From positions 1 through 55,952 of the forward strand of contig JAHFGV010000015.1 in NCBI GenBank assembly GCA_023247255.1: DNA of 55,952 nucleotides, read 5' to 3'. A model generated the notes under the pieces. The model was not told the DNA's origin and searched no databases. It saw only the letters and a list, made by a program, of their open reading frames with translations. Positions 17,653 through 26,165 of the stretch are shown here, piece by piece. Origin of the DNA: Candidatus Omnitrophota bacterium (GTDB lineage: Bacteria; Omnitrophota; Gorgyraeia; Aquiviventales; Aquiviventaceae). Every line of letters begins with the position of its first letter. Within the stretch, counting starts at the first letter, position 1. Made by a program: the position numbers and the translations under genes.

Positions 17653-18879
17653 TCAATCTTGCGTTGCGATCTTGACGAATGAAAAACGGCCCGAGCGCAC
17701 GGTAAAAATACCGATGTCGCGGATAAGAGAGTCGCCTTTTTCGTCAAAATTCTGGGGGCCGAAAAGACCCGGATAGTCTTTCAACGTCTTCATAGCGGCT
17801 AAGACGGCAGCGCGATCGGGCTTGCCTGCTTTGCGGATCGCCCAAATCGCGATGTTCGTTGCCTCATAGGCGTAGGCGGAATAGGCACCGACCGGGCCGA
17901 AGCGCGCTTCATAGGCCTGCACAAAAGCTCGGGCGGTGGAAACGCGGTAGATATCGGATCCGATCGTCGACAGATAGACGCCTTCGGCCGCTTGAGAACC
18001 GGAAAGATCAATGAGGGCAACGTCAAAGAGCCCATCACCACCCATGAAATACCCGCCCAATCCCACATCTTGTCGTTGCTTGATGAGAAGCGCACCCTCT
18101 GGAAACATGCCGGCGAAATAGACCAGATCCGGATTGAGAGATTTGATCTTTGTCAGAATCGGCGTAAACTCCTTATCTGCCTGCGTAATTCCTTCGTGAC
18201 CCAATACCTCAGCGCCTAATGCGTTGAGGGCACGGATCAGCTCATTGGCCAGACCGCGTCCATAGGTGGTCATGTCATCCAGAACGAACACCTTTTGCGC
18301 CTTGAGATCCTGCACGATAAACCGAGCCGCCGCGGGCCCTTGAAGATCATCGGTGGCGCAGGTTCGGTAAAAAGTATCGAACCCTTGCCGGGAGATCTGG
18401 GGATTGGAGGAAACAGGACTCACCTGAAGCAACCGCGCCTGGTGGTAGATGGCCGAGGCGGGCATCGTGCAGGAAGAGTTGAGGTGGCCGACCATCGCCA
18501 CGATATCCGGATCGGCGACTAATTTCTTTGCCGCGCTCACCGCCTGGGTGGGATTGCGTTGATCATCCAGAACAACCAGCTCGAGTCGATAACCCGGCAG
18601 AATCTCGCCATCTGCCTGCGCTTGTTCCACGGCTAAGAGAGCCCCATGGAACATGTCTTCTCCCTGCGGGGCTTGATCCCCGGTCAGAGGGGCTACAAAT
18701 CCGATTTTGACCGTCGGCTCACTGCGGCCACCACATCCCACCAACCCCACTAACAGTCCAAAGCACACGATAAGGGGCAAGGGAAAGGGAGCGAGAGACA
18801 GGGGGTAAAGAAAATACCTCAGCCCCTCGCCCCACGTCCCCTGCCCCACGCCCCTCATTAACCGTTTCCTGTTCTTCAT
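17653..18879 (-). CDS. Branched-chain amino-acid ABC transporter substrate-binding lipoprotein
   Basis: The periplasmic ligand-binding component (LivJ/LivK-like, Peripla_BP_6). After a lipobox VGLVGC the mature part starts TVKIGFVAPLTGDQAPQGEDM. Family blocks include LVVLDDQRNPTQAVSAAKKLVADPDIVAMVGHLNSS and AYAYEATNIAIWAIRKAG. The start is set at MKNRKRLMRG, which overlaps the hppA stop. The first ~20 codons are written in a GGGGCAGGGGACGTGGGGC-type low-complexity tract that also occurs between genes elsewhere, so the signal peptide appears partly built from a dispersed repeat. Ligand is probably a branched-chain or other aliphatic amino acid. Confidence 0.88.
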   Translation of the reverse strand: MKNRKRLMRGVGQGTWGEGLRYFLYPLSLAPFPLPLIVCFGLLVGLVGCGGRSEPTVKIGFVAPLTGDQAPQGEDMFHGALLAVEQAQADGEILPGYRLELVVLDDQRNPTQAVSAAKKLVADPDIVAMVGHLNSSCTMPASAIYHQARLLQVSPVSSNPQISRQGFDTFYRTCATDDLQGPAAARFIVQDLKAQKVFVLDDMTTYGRGLANELIRALNALGAEVLGHEGITQADKEFTPILTKIKSLNPDLVYFAGMFPEGALLIKQRQDVGLGGYFMGGDGLFDVALIDLSGSQAAEGVYLSTIGSDIYRVSTARAFVQAYEARFGPVGAYSAYAYEATNIAIWAIRKAGKPDRAAVLAAMKTLKDYPGLFGPQNFDEKGDSLIRDIGIFTVRSGRFSFVKIATQD

Positions 18880-21143
18880 GTGGCCTTGATGGCTTCCTGC
18901 CACTTGACCATCTCAGGGGACTCCTGGCGGCTGCGCCGAATCACCCAACCGAGGCAGAATACGCTGATTCCGATGACCAGAATAGTCCAGGCATTGAGCC
19001 GCTCGTATCTCACCACAAAGGGCAAGATGAGAATCGAAACCAGATTCATCACTTTGATGAGTGGATTCAGTGCCGGGCCTGCGGTATCTTTGAGTGGATC
19101 ACCGACGGTGTCACCGGTAATGGATGCCTTATGCGCCTGTGAACCCTTGCCTCCATAATGCCCATCTTCAATAAACTTCTTTGCATTATCCCATGCCCCA
19201 CCCGCGTTGGACATGAAGACGGCAAACAACTGGCCCGAGAGGATAATGCCTGACAGAAAACCTCCCAGGGCCTCTTTGTGCAAAAGCAGGCCGACCACAA
19301 CCGGCCCTAAGACCGCCAGAAGCCCTGGGCCGATCAGTTCCCCCTGAGCCTCTTGGGTGCAGATCGAAACGACTCGGGCGTAGTCCGGTGTTTTTTTTCC
19401 ATTCCAGATCTGTTCATCTTGAAACTGGGCGCGGACTTCCTGAACGATGAGAAACGCTGCCCGCCCTACCGCACGGAGCATCATGGAGCTGAACAACAAC
19501 GGGACGGCTCCTCCGATCAGAAATCCAATGAACACCAGAGGCTCCGCAATGGATAGAAGAGAAGCGATTGTGTCGTAGGTCTTTCCGGTTAATTTCGCGA
19601 TGTCTGTGATATAGGCGTTAAAAAGCGAGACTGCGGCGATGACGGCTGAGCCGATGGCGATTCCCTTGGTGATGGCCTTGGTCGTGTTGCCACAGGCATC
19701 CAGATCCGCAAGGGTCTGACGCGAGCGTTTATCCAAATGCGCCATCTCGCCAATGCCGTTGGCATTGTCCGCCACCGGGCCGAAGACATCCATGGAAATA
19801 TTGTTGCCGGTCAAGGTGAGCATGCCGATGCCGCACATCGCTACCCCGTAGGCGATATAGGTAGGGTTGGTGCCGGAATAGATCAAGACGGACCCGAAGA
19901 TCGCCACGGCAATCACAAGGATTGACCAGACGCTGCTCTCATAGCCGACGGCAATCCCCTCGATGATGGTCGTGGCATGGCCTGTTTGAGTGGCGCGAGC
20001 CACCCCTTGGACGGGTTTTTTCTCCGGAGCGGTGAAATAGTCGGTGAGGTAGTTGATGCAGACAGCCAAGATGATACCGACCAGCGTCGTCCAAACCGGC
20101 CGCATGTCCAAACCCTCTACCCCTAAGCCCATCCATGAATCCAGCAGGCCGACTTCGGGAAAACGCAGGTAGTAGAACCCGACGATGCAAAAGCCGACGA
20201 TGGAAACGATCGCCGAAACCTTGTAGCCCACATGAATCGCCTTCATGGCCGCGCGCGCTTCTTCCGAGGTCCGCACGAGATAGGTTCCGACAATGGAACT
20301 TAAGACCCCAATGGCCCGTACCAACAGAGGAAAGATGACGCCTTTGTGCCCGAAGGATGCCCAACCGAGAATCATGGCCGAGACCATAGTGACCTCGTAG
20401 GACTCAAAGATATCGGCCGCCATCCCGGCGCAGTCGCCGACGTTGTCTCCGACGTTATCCGCAATCGTAGCCGCGTTGCGTGGATCATCCTCCGGAATAT
20501 TCTTCTCGAGTTTGCCTACCAGATCCGCGCCCACATCCGCCGCCTTGGTGTAGATGCCTCCTCCCACCCGCATGAAAAGCGCAAGCAGCGTTCCGCCGAA
20601 TCCGAACCCCAATAGAACCTCGTAGGCATGCTCCCCATAGACCATAAAAATCAGGGTTCCCCCAAGCAGTCCCAAGCCATCCGTCAACATTCCGGTTATC
20701 GTGCCGGTCCGGTAGGCAATCTTCAAGGCTTCGGCGAAACTCGTGCGGGCGGCCGCTGCGACTCGCACGTTGCCCTGCGTCGCCATGTTCATCCCGACGA
20801 AACCCACCGATGCGGAAAAGATCGAGCCCATCAAGAAAGCACAGGCCCGCCCGATGGCAATAGACTGCTCGGCGGCGGTGAAGTAAAGCAATGCGGTGAC
20901 GATGAGGATGAGCAGCGCGATGGCCCGAAATTGCCGATGAAGATAGGCGTTGGCGCCGATACGGATGGCATGGCTGATCTTTCGCATGGACTCGGTGCCT
21001 GCGTCTTTGCGAAGGATTTCCATGGTTAGAAACGCAGCGTAACACAATCCCAAGACGGCGATGCCTAAGACGGCCCACAGGGCCGTCCGCTCCCAAACAC
21101 TGAAATCCGGATCCGCCATGACACTGAAGAATGGACTCATCAC
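18876..21143 (-). CDS. hppA: Membrane-bound proton-translocating pyrophosphatase
   Basis: A 755-aa integral membrane pyrophosphatase that couples PPi hydrolysis to ion pumping. The catalytic PPi/Mg-binding block DVGADLVGKLEKNIPEDDPRN and the acidic motif ADNVGDNVGDCAGMAADIFE are intact, as is the C-terminal GDTVGDPLKDTAGPALNPLIK. At the diagnostic position the sequence reads GNTTKAITKG, with Lys (and Thr) where K+-dependent enzymes have Ala, so it should be of the K+-independent H+-pumping class. An alternative start at MADPDFSVWE eight codons in is possible. It sits directly upstream of the amino-acid transporter genes. Confidence 0.94.
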   Translation of the reverse strand: MMSPFFSVMADPDFSVWERTALWAVLGIAVLGLCYAAFLTMEILRKDAGTESMRKISHAIRIGANAYLHRQFRAIALLILIVTALLYFTAAEQSIAIGRACAFLMGSIFSASVGFVGMNMATQGNVRVAAAARTSFAEALKIAYRTGTITGMLTDGLGLLGGTLIFMVYGEHAYEVLLGFGFGGTLLALFMRVGGGIYTKAADVGADLVGKLEKNIPEDDPRNAATIADNVGDNVGDCAGMAADIFESYEVTMVSAMILGWASFGHKGVIFPLLVRAIGVLSSIVGTYLVRTSEEARAAMKAIHVGYKVSAIVSIVGFCIVGFYYLRFPEVGLLDSWMGLGVEGLDMRPVWTTLVGIILAVCINYLTDYFTAPEKKPVQGVARATQTGHATTIIEGIAVGYESSVWSILVIAVAIFGSVLIYSGTNPTYIAYGVAMCGIGMLTLTGNNISMDVFGPVADNANGIGEMAHLDKRSRQTLADLDACGNTTKAITKGIAIGSAVIAAVSLFNAYITDIAKLTGKTYDTIASLLSIAEPLVFIGFLIGGAVPLLFSSMMLRAVGRAAFLIVQEVRAQFQDEQIWNGKKTPDYARVVSICTQEAQGELIGPGLLAVLGPVVVGLLLHKEALGGFLSGIILSGQLFAVFMSNAGGAWDNAKKFIEDGHYGGKGSQAHKASITGDTVGDPLKDTAGPALNPLIKVMNLVSILILPFVVRYERLNAWTILVIGISVFCLGWVIRRSRQESPEMVKWQEAIKAT

Positions 21144-21177
21144 TCGTCGCTCACTTTAGCAGGTTACGGGAAAAACA

Positions 21178-21804
21178 CTACGTATGCTCATCAGGGACCA
21201 CGGGCAGTGAGATCGGAAGCTTTTGGATACGCACCAGCGAAGCCACCACCCCTCCTGATACCACTAATTTCAACGCATCTTCAATGGACATGTCTAAAGC
21301 AACGACGTCTTGACGCGGAACGAAAATGATAGGACCCGTAAAGGGTGACGGCGGCTGGGGAATCAACAGCGTCAACATCGGGGATGACTCGGTATCGACC
21401 TTCATCGATTCATTGGTCACAAACGCGATGGAATAAGCCCCTTGGCGCGGGTATTGCACCAATACTACCCTTTGAAATACAGCGCCTCGCTGAATATCGC
21501 TAAACAGAAATTGCGCAAGCTGCTTCACCGCCGGGTAGATTCGTTTCACCACAGGCAGACGATTGAACCAGCGTTCGATAGCAGGAATTACGATCTGCCC
21601 AAAGACGTGGCTCGATAACACCCCAACAATCAATATGAGGATGATTGTCAGGGCCAATCCCAGTCCAGGGATTTTCAACCCAAGCTGGCGGCCTAGAAAA
21701 CCATCGGCGATCCGAAATACACCGATGATCAGATACACGGTTACTGCAATGGGAAAAAGGGTCGCCAGCCCTGCGATGAAGTACCGGCGGAGTGTCTTCA
21801 TCAT
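21178..21804 (-). CDS. DUF502 family membrane protein
   Basis: A 208-aa inner-membrane protein of unknown role. The start MKTLRRYFIAGLATLFPIAVTVYLI is the typical first TM of DUF502. A second TM (ALTIILILIVGVLSSHVFGQIV) is followed by IERWFNRLPVVKRIYPAVKQL and the conserved VLVQYPRQGAYSIAFVTNES and VPTPPSP-type (LIPQPPSPFTGPIIFVP) blocks. It precedes hppA by 34 bp in the same direction. The 200-bp stretch upstream to ribF shows no further gene. Confidence 0.85.
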   Translation of the reverse strand: MMKTLRRYFIAGLATLFPIAVTVYLIIGVFRIADGFLGRQLGLKIPGLGLALTIILILIVGVLSSHVFGQIVIPAIERWFNRLPVVKRIYPAVKQLAQFLFSDIQRGAVFQRVVLVQYPRQGAYSIAFVTNESMKVDTESSPMLTLLIPQPPSPFTGPIIFVPRQDVVALDMSIEDALKLVVSGGVVASLVRIQKLPISLPVVPDEHT

Positions 21805-22011
21805 CTACACCCGGGCTCGTTAGAAAATTTACACCCGCAAATTCTCTATTGAGGAAGGGTATCTTACCGTGGAATGAATAGAGCGTCAACTGCAAGTTGC
21901 AATCCATTGGTGCTATTGAGCATACTCACAACTTCCCTCTCGAGAAAGCCCCCCTCTGCCAGCGGGAGACGAGGCTCACAACCGCATCTTTCCGTGGAGC
22001 GGGGTGAGCTG

Positions 22012-23019
22012 TTACCAGTCGTTGCGCCACCGCATCCTTGCATCCGTCAAAGAAGGATACAAAAATCGCCGGATGATCTTGCGCGAACGCGCTATGTCAC
22101 GACGGACCTGACGGACCAATGCTTGCGGGTCCTCAAAACAGCGTTCCCCGCGCAGCTTGCCAAGCAGCGATACTGAAACCTTGCGTCCATAGAGCCTTCC
22201 AGAAAAATTCAACACGTGCACCTCGCACACAACCGCTCCACCGCCAAAACTGGGGCGCACACCCAGATTCATCACCCCTGTCCATCGCCGATGAGAAATC
22301 TCCCTGGCTCGTCGAGAATATACGGGTTCATCTTGCATGATGACAGCATAAACCCCCTGCGCAGGAGTCACCTGAGAACTCAAGGCGATGTTGGCTGTCG
22401 GTAGCCCAAGCCTGCGGCCCCGACCTACCCCACGCACAACGGTTCCATAGAGAGTCGCAGGACGTCCCAGTAGTTGTCTGGCTTGGGACAGATGGCCCTG
22501 TTGGATCAAACGACGGATGCGCGAGCTGGAGACCAACTCACCCGCTCGTCGGACAGGCTGTAAAGCCACCACCCGCATGTCGTGCCGTGGACCCAGTTGC
22601 TTTAAAAGAGCCATATCCCCTTGGCGGTCGCGGCCAAACAGAAACGCGTCTCCCACAACCAACACCACTGCCTTTAAGCGTCGTATCAAAATCTCTCGCA
22701 CAAACTGCTCTCCCCTCAGCTTAGAAAAACGTCTGGTAAATGGGATGACGACAACACGATCGACTCCGAACCTCTCGAGGTAGCCCAAGCGGATGGAAAG
22801 GGGCATCAGGATAGGCTGGGCATGCGCAGAATCCAACACCGTCTGAGGATCTGGATCGAAAGTAACGACGACGCTCGTTCCCTGGATACTGTGAGCCAAA
22901 CGAAGCACCGATTGAATGAGCCGTTGATGGGCGATGTGCATGCCATCAAACATACCGACAGTCACTACCGCCCGTTGGCCGGGATGTTTCAAAGATTCAA
23001 GACCCCGAAACAGTTCCAT
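22012..23019 (-). CDS. ribF: Bifunctional riboflavin kinase / FAD synthetase
   Basis: Makes FMN and FAD from riboflavin in the cytosol. The N-terminal nucleotidyltransferase begins AVVTVGMFDGMHIAHQRLI, the G-x-F-D-G-x-H-x-G/A-H motif. The C-terminal flavokinase domain carries GRPATLYGTVVRGVGRGRRLGLPTANI and GVMNLGVRPSFGG. The real start is MELFRGLESLKHP. The ORF-track start 61 codons upstream reads antisense-like sequence over the truB 3' end. With this start the gene overlaps truB by 23 bp. Length (335 aa) is slightly long for the family. Confidence 0.9.
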   Translation of the reverse strand: MELFRGLESLKHPGQRAVVTVGMFDGMHIAHQRLIQSVLRLAHSIQGTSVVVTFDPDPQTVLDSAHAQPILMPLSIRLGYLERFGVDRVVVIPFTRRFSKLRGEQFVREILIRRLKAVVLVVGDAFLFGRDRQGDMALLKQLGPRHDMRVVALQPVRRAGELVSSSRIRRLIQQGHLSQARQLLGRPATLYGTVVRGVGRGRRLGLPTANIALSSQVTPAQGVYAVIMQDEPVYSRRAREISHRRWTGVMNLGVRPSFGGGAVVCEVHVLNFSGRLYGRKVSVSLLGKLRGERCFEDPQALVRQVRRDIARSRKIIRRFLYPSLTDARMRWRNDW

Positions 23020-23812
23020 GGGGCAGTGGCTCTCTACGCGCCTCGGAAAAAAGGGGGGATGCTGTATGATCCGAACCTGCCGAAGACCGCGGGTCAGCTT
23101 TATGAGGAGGACTCGAAGAAGAACCCCAAAGAGAAATGGGCCTGAGCTGGCTGGCAAGCTGCTCAGAAGTAGCCTCAACCATCCATGCCCAACTGTGGGC
23201 ATCGTTTAGATCCCAAGGGCCAACGCCCAACCGTATTAAATGGGAAAGATGGCCGACCGTCCCAAGCTGCTCAGCAATATCCTCTGCGATCACGCGCACG
23301 TATGTGCCAGCGGAACAACGCACACGAAATGTGATCAACGGAGACTCGCAACGCATTAGACACATTTCAAACAGACAAACGTTTTTCGGGCGCAGCAAAA
23401 CGTCGCGATTGCGCCTAGCCCAAAAATAGGCCGGACGTCCGTGAACCTTAACCGCACTGTAACGAGGCGGAATCTGGGAGCGTAAGCCCTCAAACGACGC
23501 AAGCACCTGCGCGACATGAGCAGGGTCCAAGAATGAGGGAACGGCCGCGTTTTCAATCACCTGTCCTGTGGCATCTGCCGTATCCGTCTTTTGGCCGAGT
23601 TGAAGCGCCGCCTCATATAATTTCTCATGTGTTTGGGAGGTCTGTTGGTGTTTGGTGGCAGTCCCCACAAGTATGATCAACAAACCTTGGGCCATAGGAT
23701 CCAGAGTACCCGTGTGCCCTACCCGTCGAATCCTGAGCTTTCGACGCACGAATGCCACAACGTCATGCGATGTGATCCCGGGCGGTTTGTTGACGAGCAG
23801 AAGTCCGTTCAT
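22997..23812 (-). CDS. truB: tRNA pseudouridine(55) synthase
   Basis: Converts U55 of the tRNA T-loop to pseudouridine. The N-terminus NGLLLVNKPPGITSHDVV, the catalytic-aspartate block RVGHTGTLDPMAQGLL and the RYSAVKVHGRPAYFWAR segment are all present, as is FRVRCSAGTYVRVIAEDI. At 271 aa it lacks an extended PUA-type C-terminus; the last ~35 residues (SSSPPHKADPRSS...) are low complexity and overlap the ribF start. The gene is separated from rbfA by a family-B repeat, although rbfA-truB-ribF order itself is conserved widely. Confidence 0.93.
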   Translation of the reverse strand: MNGLLLVNKPPGITSHDVVAFVRRKLRIRRVGHTGTLDPMAQGLLIILVGTATKHQQTSQTHEKLYEAALQLGQKTDTADATGQVIENAAVPSFLDPAHVAQVLASFEGLRSQIPPRYSAVKVHGRPAYFWARRNRDVLLRPKNVCLFEMCLMRCESPLITFRVRCSAGTYVRVIAEDIAEQLGTVGHLSHLIRLGVGPWDLNDAHSWAWMVEATSEQLASQLRPISLWGSSSSPPHKADPRSSAGSDHTASPLFSEARREPLPHGTVSGS

Positions 23813-23832
23813 CGTATCGAGGAAACGTCCTC

Positions 23833-24099
23833 ACTGAGGTTTTGCAAAATGCATCGACCTTAGTGGCCAAGTGGCCCATGGCCAGGAAGAAAGTAAATCA
23901 TGATCCTAAGCTCCAGTACTTACGTCTGTGTCATGTTTCATGGTTTATGTGTCATGAAAAAGCGGAAAATAAACAGGCATCTCAAGTATGGCCAAAGCGC
24001 TCCTTTTGCCTTCCATGACTCATGACACATGAAACATGAAAGATGAAACATGACACAATACTTAAGTCAACGCGTTGGCTATTTTTGCAAAAGCCCAGT
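23833..24099 (+). repeat. Dispersed repeat, family B (copy 3)
   Basis: A 267-bp element bounded by ACTGAGGTTTTGCAAAA and TTTTGCAAAAGCCCAGT, with CCTC on both sides as a possible 4-bp target duplication. The interior shares the GCATCTCAAGTATGGCCAAAG block and short CATGACACATGA repeats with the other copies. It interrupts the rbfA-truB junction. Confidence 0.82.
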
Positions 24100-24147
24100 C
24101 CTCATTTAGGGACAAGGGGCAAAAGACAGAGGGCAAAGAAAAGCGCC

Positions 24148-24531
24148 TCATCCTTCCCTCCCCTCGCTGTCGTTCTCGCGCCTGTGTTCTTCAGCCTTGA
24201 CTTGATCCAAAAGCTCTGAAATAGCGATGCTCCCCGCAATCGATTCGTCGTACTGAAAGTGGATTTCTGGAATCACCTTCAGCCGAAAGCGTTTCTTGAT
24301 AAGACTCCGGACAAAACCAGCCGAGCGGTCAAGCCCTTCCTGACATCTCTGGCGCTGCTCCACGTCACCGAGACAACTGAACAACACTTTCGCGTGAGAC
24401 AGATCCTTGGAAAGCTCCACCCCGATCACCGTTACAAACCCCAAGCGAGGATCTTTCAATTGCTGATGGATGATCAGCGCGATTTCCTGTTGCAGTTGTC
24501 CTTCCAACCGATCAATGCGATAGCTTGCCAT
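24148..24531 (-). CDS. rbfA: 30S ribosome-binding factor A
   Basis: A small KH-fold protein (127 aa) needed for late 30S maturation and 16S rRNA 5' processing. Family features are RIDRLEGQLQQEIALIIHQQLKDPRLGFVTVIGVELSKDLSHAKV, then GFVRSLIKKRFRLKVIPEIHFQYDESI. The C-terminal tail is charged (EEHRRENDSEGREG). It lies in the expected place upstream of truB/ribF and downstream of the DUF503 gene, but is separated from the latter by about 370 bp of C-rich low-complexity DNA. Confidence 0.92.
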   Translation of the reverse strand: MASYRIDRLEGQLQQEIALIIHQQLKDPRLGFVTVIGVELSKDLSHAKVLFSCLGDVEQRQRCQEGLDRSAGFVRSLIKKRFRLKVIPEIHFQYDESIAGSIAISELLDQVKAEEHRRENDSEGREG

Positions 24532-24539
24532 TTGATATG

Positions 24540-24900
24540 TCCCCTGTCCCGATTCAGCCCATCCCTCAACCTAACAGGTTACGGAAAAACGCCACGCTTG
24601 CTTAAAACTCGTGATACGGGGCAGGGGGCAGGAGACATGGGGCGGGGGAGAGCAGTAAAAGATTACAAGAGATGAAAAGTACTACGACCGGTTTTAAAAA
24701 AGAAAGAGCGACTTCCAGTCTTCGAAGTTTGCGAGGATCTCTTATCAGTTCCCGTGCCCCCCGCCCCCTGCCCCTAGTTTTTTGACTCCCCCGTCCCCTG
24801 CCCCGTTCCCCTTGCCCCATACTAACGCCAAGCAATCGAAGCGCTTTCACCGGGAACCTATCGTCCTGTTCACAACCTGGTGACACTTGACAGTTAGGCA
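24540..24900. other. Gene-free, G/C-tract-rich spacer between DUF503 and rbfA
   Basis: No gene is visible. The stretch contains a half-copy of family A (ACAGGTTACGGAAAAAC), several CCCCTGCCCC-type runs, and at 24788-24818 five consecutive runs of four or five C separated by two or three bases. On the minus (rbfA sense) strand this is a canonical G-quadruplex pattern and would lie in the DUF503-rbfA transcript leader. Confidence 0.6.
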
Positions 24901-24902
24901 CT

Positions 24903-25184
24903 CTAAAGATATTCCGCGTCCACCTGGATGAGGGCGACCTCATGACTCGCCCGTATCCAGTCCGTCACCTGCCGCAAGAGGCGTTCGACCACCCATCGCT
25001 CATCCCCTACCGTGGAAATTCCCAACTTCGCCCGCTGCCATTTCTCGTTGGGTTCGACTTCAGCAACCGCAACATTGAAACGGCCGTGCATCCGTTCCTT
25101 GAGGCTCTTGATAACAGCCCGTTTATCCTTAAGCGATTGGGCGTCTGGAACCAACACCTCAACACGTAAGACATCTAGGATCAT
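24903..25184 (-). CDS. DUF503 family protein (YlxP-like)
   Basis: A 93-aa ferredoxin-like-fold protein of unclear function, commonly encoded between infB and rbfA. The family pattern DVLRVEVLVPDAQSLKDKRAVIKSLKERMHGRFNVAVAEVE is clear, followed by NEKWQRAKLGISTVGDERWVVERLL. The gene overlaps the 3' end of the upstream nucleotidyltransferase by 26 bp, indicating a single transcript. A role linked to ribosome assembly is inferred only from its neighbours. Confidence 0.88.
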   Translation of the reverse strand: MILDVLRVEVLVPDAQSLKDKRAVIKSLKERMHGRFNVAVAEVEPNEKWQRAKLGISTVGDERWVVERLLRQVTDWIRASHEVALIQVDAEYL

Positions 25185-25884
25185 TTTCTAAAAAAGCGGC
25201 TAGTTGCTCAAGACAAGCGGCAGGATCGGGTTCCTCGCACATGCGTTCTAATTCTTTCTGCAGGCGTCCGGCGTTCAACCAGCCCAGGGCTCCCGCACGG
25301 ATGGCTTCTCGACGGTGACGATCCGTCTCGGCCTCCCAAGACAGTCCGAAGCGCTGCGAAAACCGTATGCCCCGCAAGATCCGGCTGGGATCATCCAAGA
25401 AACTGCCAGGATGCAAGACGCGCAGTTGTTTACGTTTTAGATCCCCCCTGCCATCAAAAAGATCGATGAGTGTTCCGAAATGCCCTGACTGCAGGCTCAA
25501 CGCCATGGCATTGATCGTAAAATCCCGCCGCATCAAATCATCCTTCAGCGTTCCGGCACTGACCGAGGGATAGGCTGCAGGCCTGGCGTAAGTTTCCTTC
25601 CGACAAGAAGCGATATCTAACAAACTTCGCTCGGAAACATGGATTGTCGCTGTTCCAAACGGCGGATGGACTCGAAGGGTCCCCCCTAAATTTTGAACGA
25701 CAATCTGCGCAAACGCCACCCCTTCTCCTTCGACCGTTACATCCACATCGACTCCCTGCTTGATCCCAAGGCACCAGTCTCGAACACATCCACCTACGGC
25801 GTAGACCCGAACGTGATGCCTGGCAGCCAGCTTGCCAAGCTCTTCAAACAGTGGACGTACGTCCGTAGGCACCGGAACGCTCAT
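25159..25884 (-). CDS. Poly(A) polymerase / CCA-adding enzyme head-domain protein
   Basis: A class II nucleotidyltransferase of 241 aa. The N-terminal block VYAVGGCVRDWCLG and the catalytic acidic pair in VDVDVTVEGEG mark the PolyA_pol head. TINAMALSL and LIDLFDGRGDLKRKQLRVLHPGSFLDDPSRILRGIRFSQRFGL are the following conserved parts. The protein stops soon after the neck region, so it lacks the C-terminal body/tail of the usual 400+ aa enzymes. It could be a reduced form, a head-only enzyme needing a partner, or a truncated gene. The start codon overlaps a 24-bp terminal repeat. Confidence 0.78.
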   Translation of the reverse strand: MSVPVPTDVRPLFEELGKLAARHHVRVYAVGGCVRDWCLGIKQGVDVDVTVEGEGVAFAQIVVQNLGGTLRVHPPFGTATIHVSERSLLDIASCRKETYARPAAYPSVSAGTLKDDLMRRDFTINAMALSLQSGHFGTLIDLFDGRGDLKRKQLRVLHPGSFLDDPSRILRGIRFSQRFGLSWEAETDRHRREAIRAGALGWLNAGRLQKELERMCEEPDPAACLEQLAAFLENDPRCLTC

Positions 25885-26165
25885 TATTGTAGACGTATTA
25901 TGTAACCTTCTCTGTAATAATTGGTTATAAAATCTTTCCGGGTACGATCTGACAGGCTGCGGAAAAACCCCTCTTGGCTCAGGGTTCTGGGTTCGAGGCT
26001 AAGGGCCGTGCATGTGATCAGCATCGATGATTTGTGTTCTTGCCCGCAGCCCACAGCAAACAGGAGTCTTTCCGCAGCCTCCTAATCTACCCTACGTATA
26101 CTCCACCCGTAATGTTTTCTCAAAACATTTATCAATAATAAGTTACGTAATACGTCTACAATAAT
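25883..26165. repeat. 283-bp element with 24-bp inverted ends, carrying a nested family-A repeat
   Basis: ATTATTGTAGACGTATTA(T)GTAAC at 25883-25906 is matched, with one mismatch, by its reverse complement at 26142-26165. The element fills exactly the gap between the start of the nucleotidyltransferase gene and the stop of the xer gene. Inside it, at about 25953-26086, is a family-A-like repeat (CAGGCTGCGGAAAAACCCC ... TTTCCGCAGCCTCCT). No ORF is present. Confidence 0.7.
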
